Shown: piece after piece, positions 23,975-35,700 of the stretch
Numbering within the stretch: position 1 is the first letter of the stretch
Layout: each line of letters opens with the position of its first letter
Origin: Niebla homalea
Taxonomy: Eukaryota; Ascomycota; Lecanoromycetes; Lecanorales; Ramalinaceae
NCBI GenBank assembly: GCA_019925105.1
Contig: JAHGAU010000012.1
Location: 682,001-746,000 of the forward strand
DNA length: 64,000 bases
Direction: 5' to 3'
Made by a program: the position numbers and the translations under genes
The notes under the pieces: generated by a model
What the model saw: only the letters and a program-made list of their open reading frames with translations
Told to the model about the DNA's origin: nothing
The model's database searches: none

Positions 23975-25396
23975 ATGCCTTCATCTGAGATCTTTGCAAA
24001 AGAGCACGCTCTGCAATTGGACAGTCAAGATTCTCTCAAACACTTGCGTTCTTTCTTCATCATACCTAGCAAAAGGGATCTGAAGGCCAGATGTCTCTTT
24101 GGAAAACCCGAGGGAGAAGCAGAGGAAGAGCCTTCCATATATCTCTGCGGCAATTCGCTGGGCTGCCAACCAAAAGGGATGTCCGGACGGATTTCCGAGC
24201 ATCTCACAGCCTGGGCCAAGAAAGGCGTTCTCGGTCATTTCACGACGCATGATGACTGCGACTTAGCAGGCTTCTTAGACATCGACCACCAGGCGGCCAA
24301 AATGATGGCACCAATTGTTGGCGCTTTGCCAGATGAGGTGGCCATCATGGAAACTCTCACTGCTAATCTACATCTCATGATGGCTAGCTTCTATCGTCCG
24401 AGTAAAGAAAGGTACAAGATCATCCTAGAGGGGAAAGCTTTCCCCAGCGATCACTATGCTGTCCAGAGCCAGATTAAACATCATGGCTTCGATCCTGAAG
24501 AGGCAATGGTAACGATCGAACCTGAAAACGAATCAATGCCAGCTCTCTCGACAGAGTACATACTATCCTCTATAGATCTTCACGCTTCAACAACGGCCCT
24601 GATTCTCCTACCCGGTGTACAGTATTACACTGGTCAGTACTTGGACATCCAGAAAATCACTGCTCACGCCCATGCACATGGTCTCCTGATAGGCTGGGAT
24701 CTCGCGCATGCCGTGGGAAATGTAGAGCTATTCCTCCATGAGTGGGACGTGGATTTTGCGGCATGGTGTAATTACAAATATCTGAATGCAGGCCCTGGCT
24801 CAATAGCCGGACTCTTTGTCCATGAAACACATGGTCAACTGCACGATGCGGGGCCAAAGAGTGCAGAAGATGCCTACCGGCCCAGATTAGCTGGCTGGTG
24901 GGGTGGCGACAAGTCCATTAGATTTGAGATGGGTCGGGAGTTTTTTCCAATACCAGGCGCTCAAGGTTTCCAGGTCGGAAACCCGTCGTCCTTGGCCGTG
25001 ACGAGCTTGATCGCTTCCCTTGATGTATTTCAAAAGACATCAATGGCCGAATTGCGAAAGAAATCCATGGCTTTGACAAGGTATCTGGAGCAGCTACTGG
25101 TCGATCCTCATTTTGAGGGTGAAGAAGCCGTCCTCACTCTCCCTTACACGATCATCACCCCAGCAGATCCAGCTTCCAGAGGAGCTCAGCTAAGCGTGCG
25201 TCTCAACCCTGGACTGCTAGACATAGTCCTCATCGAGCTCGAACATGCAAGTATTGTTATAGATGAGCGAAAGCCTGATGTGGTTCGCGTCGCTCCGGCT
25301 CCGCTGTACAATACTTTCCAGGATGTATGGGAATTTGCAAGAGTCTTTACTGCAGCTTCCGTGAAGGCTCTAGCCGAAACAAGCAACGGTCAATGA
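23975..25396 (+). CDS. bna5: Kynureninase
   Basis: PLP enzyme that cleaves kynurenine and 3-hydroxykynurenine to (hydroxy)anthranilate plus alanine, in tryptophan degradation and de novo NAD synthesis. Intronless, 473 residues from the ATG at 23975; the nine codons upstream are open but have no ATG. Family motifs: YLCGNSLGCQPKG near residues 56-68, EVAIMETLTANLHLMMASFY, EGKAFPSDHYA, GWDLAHAVGN (PLP aspartate and histidine near 241-245) and the PLP lysine in WCNYKYLNAGPGS, Lys268. The tail VVRVAPAPLYNTFQDVWEF is also conserved. Cytosolic, no targeting signal seen. Confidence 0.96.
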   Translation: MPSSEIFAKEHALQLDSQDSLKHLRSFFIIPSKRDLKARCLFGKPEGEAEEEPSIYLCGNSLGCQPKGMSGRISEHLTAWAKKGVLGHFTTHDDCDLAGFLDIDHQAAKMMAPIVGALPDEVAIMETLTANLHLMMASFYRPSKERYKIILEGKAFPSDHYAVQSQIKHHGFDPEEAMVTIEPENESMPALSTEYILSSIDLHASTTALILLPGVQYYTGQYLDIQKITAHAHAHGLLIGWDLAHAVGNVELFLHEWDVDFAAWCNYKYLNAGPGSIAGLFVHETHGQLHDAGPKSAEDAYRPRLAGWWGGDKSIRFEMGREFFPIPGAQGFQVGNPSSLAVTSLIASLDVFQKTSMAELRKKSMALTRYLEQLLVDPHFEGEEAVLTLPYTIITPADPASRGAQLSVRLNPGLLDIVLIELEHASIVIDERKPDVVRVAPAPLYNTFQDVWEFARVFTAASVKALAETSNGQ

Positions 25397-26772
25397 TATT
25401 TTGTATTAGCGTACAGTCACTTCCACAGAGGTCTCTCTCGATTGACGAAGTCGAGCACCGTCGCAATGTATTTGTGCTGGCTTCGCATTTAGCCCGATTG
25501 CTAGATCTGCAGAAGGACAATCATTGGAAGAAAGTGCGAGGTCCCAAGGACATGGTTAGATTGGAATCGACGTGCTTAGTCGATGCCAATACAAACGAAA
25601 CGAATAGTAGTAAATGTGAAAGACCATGCATCATCGAACGAGGCAGTAATTGGTCGCATCGGGGATGACAACCGGAAAATGACAGCAGGGTACGGGCCAA
25701 GCGGTATGAGCTGGATCTTGAAACGTCAGAGAGGAAAAGGACAAGCTAACGCCATTGCCTTCAATGAAATACTTCAGACATTATAGTATCAAAACGAAAA
25801 TTGAGGAAACGCATTGAGATCTTATTGCATGTAACGCCATTCATGGCCCCGTGAGCCACAACGCCTATTGTCTTCCCTTACGAGTAGGTGAGAGTCGGAA
25901 CAGGACGAAGCCTCACTCAATCTTCCATAAATGTCCTATGCAGAACGGGATGGGGGTGTTTAGGAATCGCTCCTGTACGTCCCAGATGAGTTTCATGGGA
26001 GTCTCGAGCTTAGCCGAATTTGTGCCATGGAAAGCCTGTTGATCATGGCCCCCGGTGGTACCGTCTCCGATTGTAAGCGCTCACCTGCTTGGCGAGCTCG
26101 CTTTGAAGCCAATCGGTAAGACTCCTGCTGCAAGCACCCGCTCAGAATCTGCACATACCAAGACCCCTCAGCTGCAACAGCCAATGATATGAACGAGGAG
26201 CTTCATCAATAACCAGGGCTGGAACAAACGGACATCAGAAAACGAGACCAATTTGGCCAGTGCATATCACAATCGAATGCACAACCCTGCATTAGTGTGC
26301 TGGATAAAACGGATCTCATCAATCCCAGAAATCACATACATGAATTACGCGCCCGCCCCTGGCTGTCCTTGAGAAGTGACCCATCTGTGCGGATGCGTAG
26401 AGCTGTTCCCCTTTCTGGCTGTCACACTCCGAGTCCATACCGAGAGCACTAGGGAGATCTGATCTTGCTAAAAATCTCCTTGGAATTGGTGTAATGTACC
26501 CTTCCTGTCCCAAGTATAATTGTTCATTGATGAAAGCGAATCGTTCTGTACAACTCATACTTTGCGCATTTTTCAGGTCGCATCACATGGTCGATTCTTC
26601 CACTTTTATACGGGTGCCTCTCCTTCTTGAAACAGGACGGGGAGGCACAATTGCCACTGGTCACGGCGAGCCTCTAGGGAGCTATTGACAGAGAAGGCGC
26701 CGGAGTGCAAGAAGATACAAGCAGGGGTGGTCATCCGACAGACACCCTGCCGGCTATCCCGGCTGCTTCAGC
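25397..26772. other. Intergenic region upstream of noxR
   Basis: About 1.4 kb with short unremarkable frames on both strands. It holds the kynureninase 3' UTR and presumably a long noxR promoter/leader. Confidence 0.5.
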
Positions 26773-28873
26773 ATGTCTATGAAATATGTCAGTCTAGTCT
26801 TCAATATCTTCGCTTCCTCGTCAATGCTGACAATGAAGAAGGAGATCGAGACTTGGGTAACGGCGGCGAGCCAGTACGACAATCATGAGTTCGAACAGGC
26901 CTTGGAGACCTTCGATCAAATCGCCAACACAGCCGCCATCCTCTTCAATTGTGGAATGATCAACGCTACACTGGGCCAGCATTTGAAAGCGGTATGTTCG
27001 CAAAGTCTGCTACAGACCGATCAAAGTTCCTGACAAACTCTAGGTTGATTGCTTTCAGAAAGCAATCAAGCGCGACCAATATTTTGCAATCGCTTACTTT
27101 CAACAAGGCGTCTCCAACTTTCTCGTCGGTGACTTCGAAGAGGCCTCGGCCAATTTTAACGACACCTTATCCCACTTGAGAGGCAATACCTGCATCAACT
27201 ATGAGCAGTTGGGTCTCAAATACAAATTATATGCTTGCGAGGTCCTCTTCAATCGAGGTCTCTGCTCTATTTATCTGAAACAGAAGGATGTCGGAATGGT
27301 GGATTTAAGATACGCGGCGCAAGAGAAACAGACTCCGGAGCATGACGTGATTGAAGAGGCCATTCAGGAGGATGGCGAAGAATTCACCGTTTTCTCCGTT
27401 GGCGTTGGACTCATCTACCGACCAAGCGCTGCCAAAGTGAAGAATCTCAAGACCAGAGACTACCTGGGCAGGGCTCGTTTGATAGCCGCAGCAGACCAAA
27501 GTCATGTCACTGCCCCGGATGCAAAGAGAGCTGCCCTCCAGGCGGCTGCTGGCCGAAGTCCACAAGATCGCCTTCCCGAAAGCATCTCGTTCGCGGCCTC
27601 CAATCTTGTCCGACCGAATCTCCACAGCCGCTCGCGCCAGCAATCCGAACCTCCACTCAATCGTAACGTCTTCCCTCCGACTCCACCTCCGGAGAACGAA
27701 AATGAAAAGCTTCGGCCAACAGTCTTTACCACCGCCACCTCTCCACCTCAACTCAAGGCCCCTTCAATTCACTCTATTTCCTCACAAGATCAAAAGTCGC
27801 CACCACCAACCGATCACCCACTCCGCCCAGCCCCTCTCAAGCTCTCGACATCATCATTCACCTCCCTCGACGAGAAGCAGCCTGCACCAAGGATCGGGAC
27901 AACACGCTCTGCGTCAGAACGCCCATCTCATCGCGAACCACCCCACCGAGACCGCGACCAACGCCAGCAGCCCCGCAGGCTCTTCATGGAAACCATCCCC
28001 TTCGGCCACTTCTCAGACGAAGAAAACGACATTGACGAGCACCCTGACCAGGAACCATACTCCCCTCCCTCCACACGCTTACAGCGTCGCCACACCGGCG
28101 GATCCTCCTCAACCTACAACGCCCCCGACCGCTCACACCCTCCACCTACCCGCCGCCACCACTATCACCACAATCGCTCCCGGTCGCGTGGGCCCCGACG
28201 AACCCACTATTCCATCGAGGAAGAAGACGAGAACGCTGCAGACGCCTACCCTACAACCAGCCCTTCCTCCTCCTCCCACGAAGAAGCCGACTTCGAGATC
28301 CTCAACAAGGACAACACCACCACCGCCACTACCAACCTCTCCACATCTCCCCCCTCCACCTCCCACTCCAAAGGCTACGCCGTACCGCCCCGCACACGCA
28401 CTCAATCCGAACGCCCCCACTATGAGCGCGCGAGGAGTAGTTCGCGCACTCGCCACCAGCCGTCACTCCACCACCACCACCAACACTCCCACAGCCATTA
28501 CAGTGGCGCGTCGGAGGGACGGAGCCGGAGGATGGGGCCCCCTCCCCCCGCTCCTGTGGCGGAACTCAAGAATCTGCGAATCAAGCTGCATTACCAGGAC
28601 GATACCCGCTTCATCATGCTGCCGCCCACCACGAGCTTCGATGGCTTTGTGGAGCGCGTCCGGGAGAAGGTGAAAGTGGCCAAGGGGGTGGAGGTGAAAG
28701 TCAAGGTGAGGGATGAGGAGGGCGATCTGATCACCATGGGGGATGAGGATGATTGGGAGATGGCGCTTTCTGGGGTGAAAAAGGTGTTGGAGGCTGAGAG
28801 CGGAAGTGGGGCTGGCGGGGCCCGAGGGGACGCTCTGGGGGGGATGGGGAAGATGGAGGTGTGGGTCGTTTGA
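26773..28873 (+). CDS. noxR: NADPH oxidase regulator NoxR (p67phox-like)
   Basis: Cytosolic activator of fungal NADPH oxidases NoxA/NoxB; works with Rac and the polarity proteins Cdc24/Bem1 in hyphal tip growth, sexual development and infection. Four TPR units are visible from KKEIETWVTAASQYDNHEF through YFQQGVSNFLVGDFEEA, LFNRGLCSIYL and LRYAAQEK, followed by the conserved activation-domain region VFSVGVGLIYRP. Then comes a long disordered stretch rich in Ser, Pro, Arg and His with an acidic patch (HFSDEENDIDEH), and a C-terminal PB1 domain (RIKLHYQDDTRFIMLPP ... DEEGDLITMGDEDDWEMAL). A certain intron is 26992-27043. A second, frame-neutral 51-nt intron is likely at 26788-26838 (GTCAGT...CTGAC...AAG): its removal gives MSMKYKEIETW, closer to the family start. 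Length 665 with, 682 without that intron. Confidence 0.93.
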
Positions 28874-29617
28874 GTCACTGAACCATCATTTCTTGCTGAC
28901 TTGATCGTTGCATCCGCGACTGTTTGTGACGAATCTTCTCTTTCCTTCTTTTCTCCCTCTGGGGGCAATCTCATTGGGTGGCCCTGAGGGAATAAGATGT
29001 GAGAGAGATAGGCATCCTTTCCACTGGCGATCGTTTATACCCCCGGTGCGGTCAGCGTATCATTTTGTGACGCTTGATGCTGTAAAGAACGCCATATGTA
29101 CCGTCTGGCATGAAAAAATGGACGACGACAACTCCATATAACATATATATATGTGTTAGTGACACCTTATGCATTATTCTTGTAATTGAACAACCTGCTG
29201 AAAGCGCTGATATGTAAAGGTCATGTATTGCTCGTCGTAGGACTGCTTGGTGGACCAGTCCTGGAGGTCTATTACTTCAGAGGGAGATATATATGTACAG
29301 TGTAAAGTAACTTTGTGGTGCAACCAAGGTCTCACCGGATCATTCTTCCGTATATGTGTTTCAGCCTTGGAATGTGGTGGTGTGTATTGCCCTCGAGAAC
29401 GGCCCTTGATGCAGCTTCGCGTTGTGTAGATGTCGAGCCATCAAGGTGAGCCTCAGAAGGCGCGGATCTCCCACTCGAAGTTGAAGTCGACATCGCTATA
29501 TCCCGGGCGGAACATGAGCGCCAGGAAAAGGACAATGGCGCTGACGGCTAGTCATCAGATGGCGCAGGCGGAGTTTGTGATCCTATTCAGAAGAAGGGAA
29601 GAGAAGCATTCAGTCAG
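28874..29617. other. Intergenic region between convergent genes
   Basis: 744 bp holding the 3' ends of noxR and the LON-RING gene. It includes a short ATATAT run near 29140-29155 and no convincing gene. Confidence 0.5.
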
Positions 29618-31523
29618 TCAGTGTTCCTCTTCTTGTTGCGGCGGTGCTTCTTGCTCGCTTTGCCCAGCATCATCAGCAGGAGGACTCGCAGAAGGTGGAG
29701 ACATAGCAGGGGCATGGGACACGGCAACGTCTTCTTGTCGTGATCTTGCCGCTTCTTCCTCCGCTGCTGCCGGCTCGGACTCGATTGGCGGTGCTGGGGT
29801 GGGGTTGTCGACAGCGTCTTCGTCTTTGTCACCGCTGTCATTGGTGTTGTCGTCGTCCCTTTGAGATCAAAGAGTGACAAGGTCAGACCTTGGTCGAGCA
29901 CGAGCGACTAGGGTAGAAGGCTGAGGCAAAGGTGCAGCCAAAGTATAAAGAACTCAAGAAAAAGGCTTACCATCGCTGAGCTTCAATCTTCTTCACCCAC
30001 TTGGCCGTGATCTTCAGCCTGGCCCTTACGCTCGTCGTTGGCAACAACTTGTACTTTTCCTCGTCACTGATGGGGAGTACGCTTGCAAACCAGTATGGGA
30101 ACAGAGCGGGATCATCCGGCATCTCACCGTAGTTGGCAACGTACGTCGAATGTAACCAGGGCGCACTGGCAGCTCGCATCCTGTTGATGAAGTTCGTGCC
30201 TATTCGCAGGAGCTCCACAGTCGGCATGCGATGGAGTTGACCGTCAATGTCGTTGGCCGCTACGGGCGGAATCGCCCTTTCTCGAGCTTCGATCGCCTCT
30301 TCCTCTGCGAGAGAGACATCATCGATGCGCTCGACGTCTCCAATGATATAGCCATCCCTCATTCCCCATGATTTCACCCGAAAGCGAGATACGCCAATGT
30401 TTTCGATAAGGCTGCGGCCATCGGACATGAGCTGCATGGTGTTAATATGCAGCATTGTGCCATATTGCATGAACTGGGTTATGCCCATGTCGCCTTGAGG
30501 TAGCCTGCGTTCATTGTACATGAGCATGCCGAACTTTCGATCTCCACTTTCGACGGCTCGTCGGGTCATCAGTCGATACCTTGGCTCAAAAACATGTAGG
30601 AAGGTCGGCATGGACGGATAGGCCAGAGTACAGACAAAGAATGGAACGTTCTTCTCCCCTGTCATGGAGACCTCTTCTAAGGAGGCCGCCTCAGCTCTTG
30701 CGCCAAGCAAGTCCGGACACAAGGTCGAAAGGAGCTTCGACAGCCGCTGGTTGCCCGGCACTCTTTTGACGCCGATTGGAAGTCCCAAAGCGCGACGGCA
30801 GATGGGGCACAAGGTCGAGTGATCTTGGACTCGAGCCACACATTTGCGACAGAAGGTGTGGCCGCAAGTCGTCGTCAATGGATCGAGCATCAGAGCGTAG
30901 CAAACTTGACAGTCGAGCTCGAGCTTCGTGGCTTCCTTGACTCGCTCGAGCATATCACTGTCTAATTTTTCGTAGGTATCGAGACTGGGTGACATTGTCT
31001 GATAGGCAACCTCTGCGTCGAACCTGAGCTCTCCCAGCTCCGCCAATGTATATGTAGCGAGGAGACGGCCGCCATTGAGTATGCGCGAGGACGGAACCCT
31101 CTCATCTTTTGAGCTGTCGACGACATTCCTCCAGTGGGGTCTTTCATCCAGCAAAGTCGGTGTGTTGACCGATAACGGCCTGGACCGCGCGACTTCAATG
31201 CTGACTTTTTCCAAGACCTTGCTAAGGCATACGTCTTGACTACAATCGCCAAGCGCGTGGCTGCTGTGGCACTTTGGCAAGGGGCAGTCAAAGCCGTCTT
31301 GTCGGGCCACGCTCTGTGGATACGAGATATTTTCTCTCTGGTGTAACTCTGGAAGACATTTCCGACACAGGGAGCCTCCACAAGGTAGTGTGAGGGGATT
31401 TTGTAGAGGCAAGGAGCATTGGTAACACTGTATCAAACGCACGATTGCGCGAGCGTCGTTATGGGGGTCCACCGGCTGAGGTGTTTGTGTCATTGACGTA
31501 AGGGAGAGGGCGCTTCCCGTCAT
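29618..31523 (-). CDS. LON-domain RING-finger protein (CrgA-like E3 ligase)
   Basis: Putative ubiquitin ligase of the LONRF/CrgA type; Mucor CrgA represses carotenogenesis and vegetative development. Exon 1 31523-29971 and exon 2 29858-29618 (intron 112 nt) give 597 residues. A degenerate RING-like motif is near residues 33-56 (CYQCSLPLQNPLTLPCG). A canonical C3HC4 RING spans about 205-242 (CQVC...CGHTFCRKC...CPIC). The LON substrate-binding domain runs from about 295 (FFVCTLAYPSMPTFLHVFEPRY) to about 505. There is no AAA or Ser-Lys protease part, so this is not an active Lon protease. Exon 2 encodes an acidic, Pro/Glu/Gln-rich tail (DDDNTNDSGDKDED). Start at the first in-frame ATG; the frame is open 26 codons upstream after a good acceptor-like TTTTCCAG, so an upstream coding exon is possible. 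Confidence 0.88.
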
Positions 31524-32763
31524 TGGAGCATCGCTTGCATGCGAACGAGCGCTGAAGCTAGTGTCCGTGGCAGCAGCAGCCGCTTCTTGCCTGGAAAACA
31601 AACTCCTGTGTGCGCGGATGGTGCTTGTCTATCCATGCGCTCAATGAGGCTTCCGGTCTAGAGTGACAAGACTGCTCGCGGCCGGCTGGTTGTCTTCCAA
31701 TGTCTCGTACAATCGAAGCTGATCGGGTTGACAAGTCGACGATGCTGCAGAGGAATGAGAAGTGATGGACGGAGTAATGATGCAGGGGTGGGGATGTTGA
31801 GGGAAGCAGATGATTTCGGTCACTGATACGGCAACAGGATAGCGGTCAATGCGAAATAAAATGTTGGAAGCTGAAGTGGGTCGATGAGGCTGGTTTCGGT
31901 GGACGTAGAAGGGCAGAAGAGACGGAGAGAGGGTCAAAGCATTGAAGGAGAATCAATGATGCAAGCTCTTGGGAGAAGGCGGCCAGATGGGCGTTGGAAG
32001 AAAGACCAGATGTGGATCACGAGGACCCTGGCTCCTGCCGTTGCCAAAAGCTGCAGAATCGAAAAGATTATCTGCTGTATGTTTCGGATGAAGCGGTGTA
32101 GTGCGGTATCGTTTAGATGAGAATTTGTAACATGGGGCTTGCTTGGGGGGGATGATGATGGTTAGATATGATTCGATCCACATAAGCAGATGCGTCAAGT
32201 GCTCGAGCATTGTCAAATCAGGTCTTGTCAACGGCTGCTTTTAAGCGAAGGTCCCACCAGTCCTGACGCGCAACCACTATGGAGCATTAATTAGTACTGG
32301 TGGAAATGTGATGTTGGTGGTAACTTTACGGATTAAGCAGACAGAGCATCAACTCAGATCTGCCGTCAAACTCATCTGCGTCATCGTTTCGACTCCACCA
32401 GTCAACGGCCTGGAAAGCCGCCGTTGAACCAGATCTCCCAAGCCTACCACTCTCAGGGAATGAGGGAATAAGAGATGCCGAGTCCAGCTCCATATGGGCT
32501 GGGCTCTCACTCAATATAAATCATGTGCTCATAATATACTCATGAATGCAATGCACAACGGATCAATAGCACATGCAAACATTCTCTTCACTAGTTTTAG
32601 GCTTTCCAGCTGCCTTTAGCCGGACTAGGAAGTAAAAACAGCCGTCTCAGCCTCATGAGGCACGATTGCTTGAGCAAATGCATCATCCCACATCCACCTG
32701 CGCCATCGCTATGTAACTTCACAAGGGTATCTAAACACTAGACATGTCATCATCTTGGCCCCA
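31524..32763. other. Intergenic region, nothing recognised
   Basis: 1.24 kb between the LON-RING start and the Rictor 3' end. Contains the LON-RING promoter and possible 5' exon; no other feature I can support. Confidence 0.5.
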
Positions 32764-35700
32764 TCATGCCTCGCTACCCGAATCATCTTCCTGCACCATC
32801 CTCTTCACGATTCCTTTGTCGAAAAGATCGATCACGAATCTCCTCACTTGGAGCCGGAAATTATACCGTTCAAGCACACCCATGACTTTTTTGTACAACT
32901 CCAATGAGCCAAATAGGTCTGGCACTTTGGCTTTGATGCCGTGTAATTCTCCTGCCGCCTTCTTCGTAAGCACTGTATTGCTCAAATCAGTCACCACCGC
33001 CAGCACGCGAGCCTGTAATACATCGCTATCCGCCTTCAGCTTCATCGATCGTCTCTCAGGAGGCAAGGGTTTGATTCGTGCTGTCGGTGCATCTCCAGCT
33101 TGTCCCACGAAAAGTAAAGTCTCCAGACGAGTGGGCAGACAATACCCAGTGCATTTGCCGGACACGTCAGTTGCAGCCACCCATCCATATTCTGCCAAGT
33201 TCTCCAACCCATGCAAGCTTCGCGAGATCAGACCGAGCACATAGAATGCAGTGCCTCGCAGAGTCATCACTTGCGACCCAGTAGCAATTTTGACGATCCA
33301 TCCAACAACGTCCGATTCCTCGAGGAACGCCGCGCCTAGTTCCATCGCCCCAACGTTGCCGACTGCCCACAGACTACCTTTGACCTTGACAATCCTCTCT
33401 TTGTCCTCTTGCTCGTTCCACCACTCTCGGATATTTCGCACAAAAGCCTCGAAATGCCCGGAGTCCTTGAGTAGCCGACACCCTTCAACGGTGCGCGCGA
33501 GCTCTCGGTAGAAGTGGGGCGGAACTGTGCCATACCCTTGGCTGTTCATTTGTTCGTCATTGCTGGATTTCGGCCTCTCTGGCAGCGTAGACAGTGCGCG
33601 GGAGAGCGACGCCTCCACGAGAGTCACATAAGTCTCGTTGCGGCCCTGCTCACGATTAAAACTCCGCAACGGGGGGTGGTAAACTTCTCCAAGCTTACCA
33701 AAAACCAGTCATCCATCTCTTGCGTAATGTAGTCCAGCCCATCCAGATATTTATAGCCCAACGAGGTGGAGAGGAATCTGTTCAGATATCAGTCCATGTG
33801 TACCACCATATCACGGCCAGGACCCACCGCAGAAGCAGCGGAGCTCCAATAGCACCCAGATGGTCCAGCGCTGGTCGACACCGCACAACGTATTCGAGTC
33901 GGACGCTCTGATTGCAAACCTCCTCGAGTATTTGGACGGCTATTTCTGACACTTGGACTTCTGGATCGTAGAGTTGCGTGACGAGCATACGAATCGCCCA
34001 TTCGCAGTTTTCGCAGTTATCCGGCTGGCGCACTTCACCGCCAATTGTCGCAGTTGGTGCGGTGGCATACTTTCTGAGCAGCCTTGTTGCGAAGATGCGG
34101 ATGCTCTTGTGGCAAGCGGTCAGTGCTTTTGACAACATCACGCGTAAGTGACTGTCCAAGGTGAAGTCCATGTTACTGAGCAGGATCTTGATCAAATCAT
34201 CACGGGCGTCCAAGTCTAGAATGTGGTAAAGCATGTTGACCATGCGCCATCGTTCCAGCATGCCTAGACCCTTAGGATCGCTGCTCAAAGTGCCGAGCAT
34301 AGCAAAGTAGCCACTTGCTAAAGTATCTGCTACCTTCTCCCGTGAGAAGAGAGGCTTCATGGCCGTGAGTCCACTTTGTTTATCCAGCTGCGCTAGACAT
34401 TCTGCCAATTGCCTTAGAAGCTTACTCTCCGTCAAGTAATTGATACCCTCATTAGTCTGCAACAGAGCTTTGACCAAGGCGCAACCTGAGCGGACATATC
34501 GTTGATTGGGCTTGGTGTTGCGTATTTCACAGAACCTGTATTTGAAGGGCCGGTAAAATCCCAGAAGCCGTTTCATGAACTTGCTGCCCTTGATAGCCTC
34601 TTCGAGGCGTTTCCCGTTAGTCAGTGGCCCATCAATAAGATCATTGATCAAATCCCATCTCCACTTCAAATAGTTAGAGGTGTTCAAGACTTGTGTTTCC
34701 AGAAGGATCGAACGAAAGCGTAGGTCGTCCATGTCGACACTCATTCTACTCGTCGTGGGATTGCTAGGCCCGGAAGTGTGCTGGTCTAATTGTCTGATTG
34801 CGGTTGAAATTGGGCCGGTTAACTGGGTCTGTTTCGTTGTGGCATTAGATCTATGTATCGTCCGACTGACTCGGTCTAGCTGATAGATCATGCCAGACTG
34901 CACCCCAATATCATCTTCTAAATTGGTGACTGCTTCAGAGAATAGATCAGGCAGTGATTGCAGCTCCGCACTTATGTTATTGGGAAGACATTGATCAGCA
35001 AGTTTGAGAACTTCCGCTAGCAGAAGCGTGCTCTTTCGCCTCAGCGCAGGGTCCGCAACAGTCTCATTGAAGTCGCGAAGCTCCTAAGAGAATTTTGGAT
35101 AAGCATTTGTGCGACCTACCAGACGATCGAGTATAGAACTTACTTGAATCAGCCCGCATTTGAGCAACACGGCCAGCAGCAGGGTCGTGAAATGTTGTAC
35201 CAGATCTATGTTCGTATTCTCCTCTTCCGGCATCTCTGCCTGAGATGAGGCGCTAGAATCGTCCGCTCTCAAATTGGCTACACGACCATAAGTGGTAAGA
35301 CGTCGTCCAGCCAGGAAGGAAGATGTCCAGGATGGAGGTGTGATATGTAGTACGTCGAAGAGAATGTCTATGATGAGTTCTTGCGCCACGGGGAGATCAT
35401 ATTGTAGTGATTTGAGGAGACCATGAATTGCCATGAATTGCCTTCTCGACACGGCAAAAAGACCAGGCCATGTCTTCAGTATGGCAGATATGAGCCTTGC
35501 ATTAGCTTTGAGACGCTCCTCATGCTCTTTACCAACGGCTGGGTCTGTGAATGGGGTGAAGGCGACGTCGAGCTCGTAACCCGATCTCAGATAAGCTCGA
35601 GTGTGAGGATAGTCCTCCATCTGTAGAAATACAGAGGCCAGACTTTGTGCACCATAGTAAGACCCTTCCACGAGAGCATCAGCCAAGGGTCCGATTGCTC

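Noticed and set aside
25327..25668. 113-codon plus-strand frame after kynureninase
   Set aside because: Overlaps the kynureninase end in another frame and has no family resemblance.
27504..28673. 389-codon plus-strand frame inside noxR
   Set aside because: It overlaps the Ser/Pro/His-rich linker of noxR in another frame; the low-complexity codons make shadow frames long. The TPR and PB1 domains fix the real frame.
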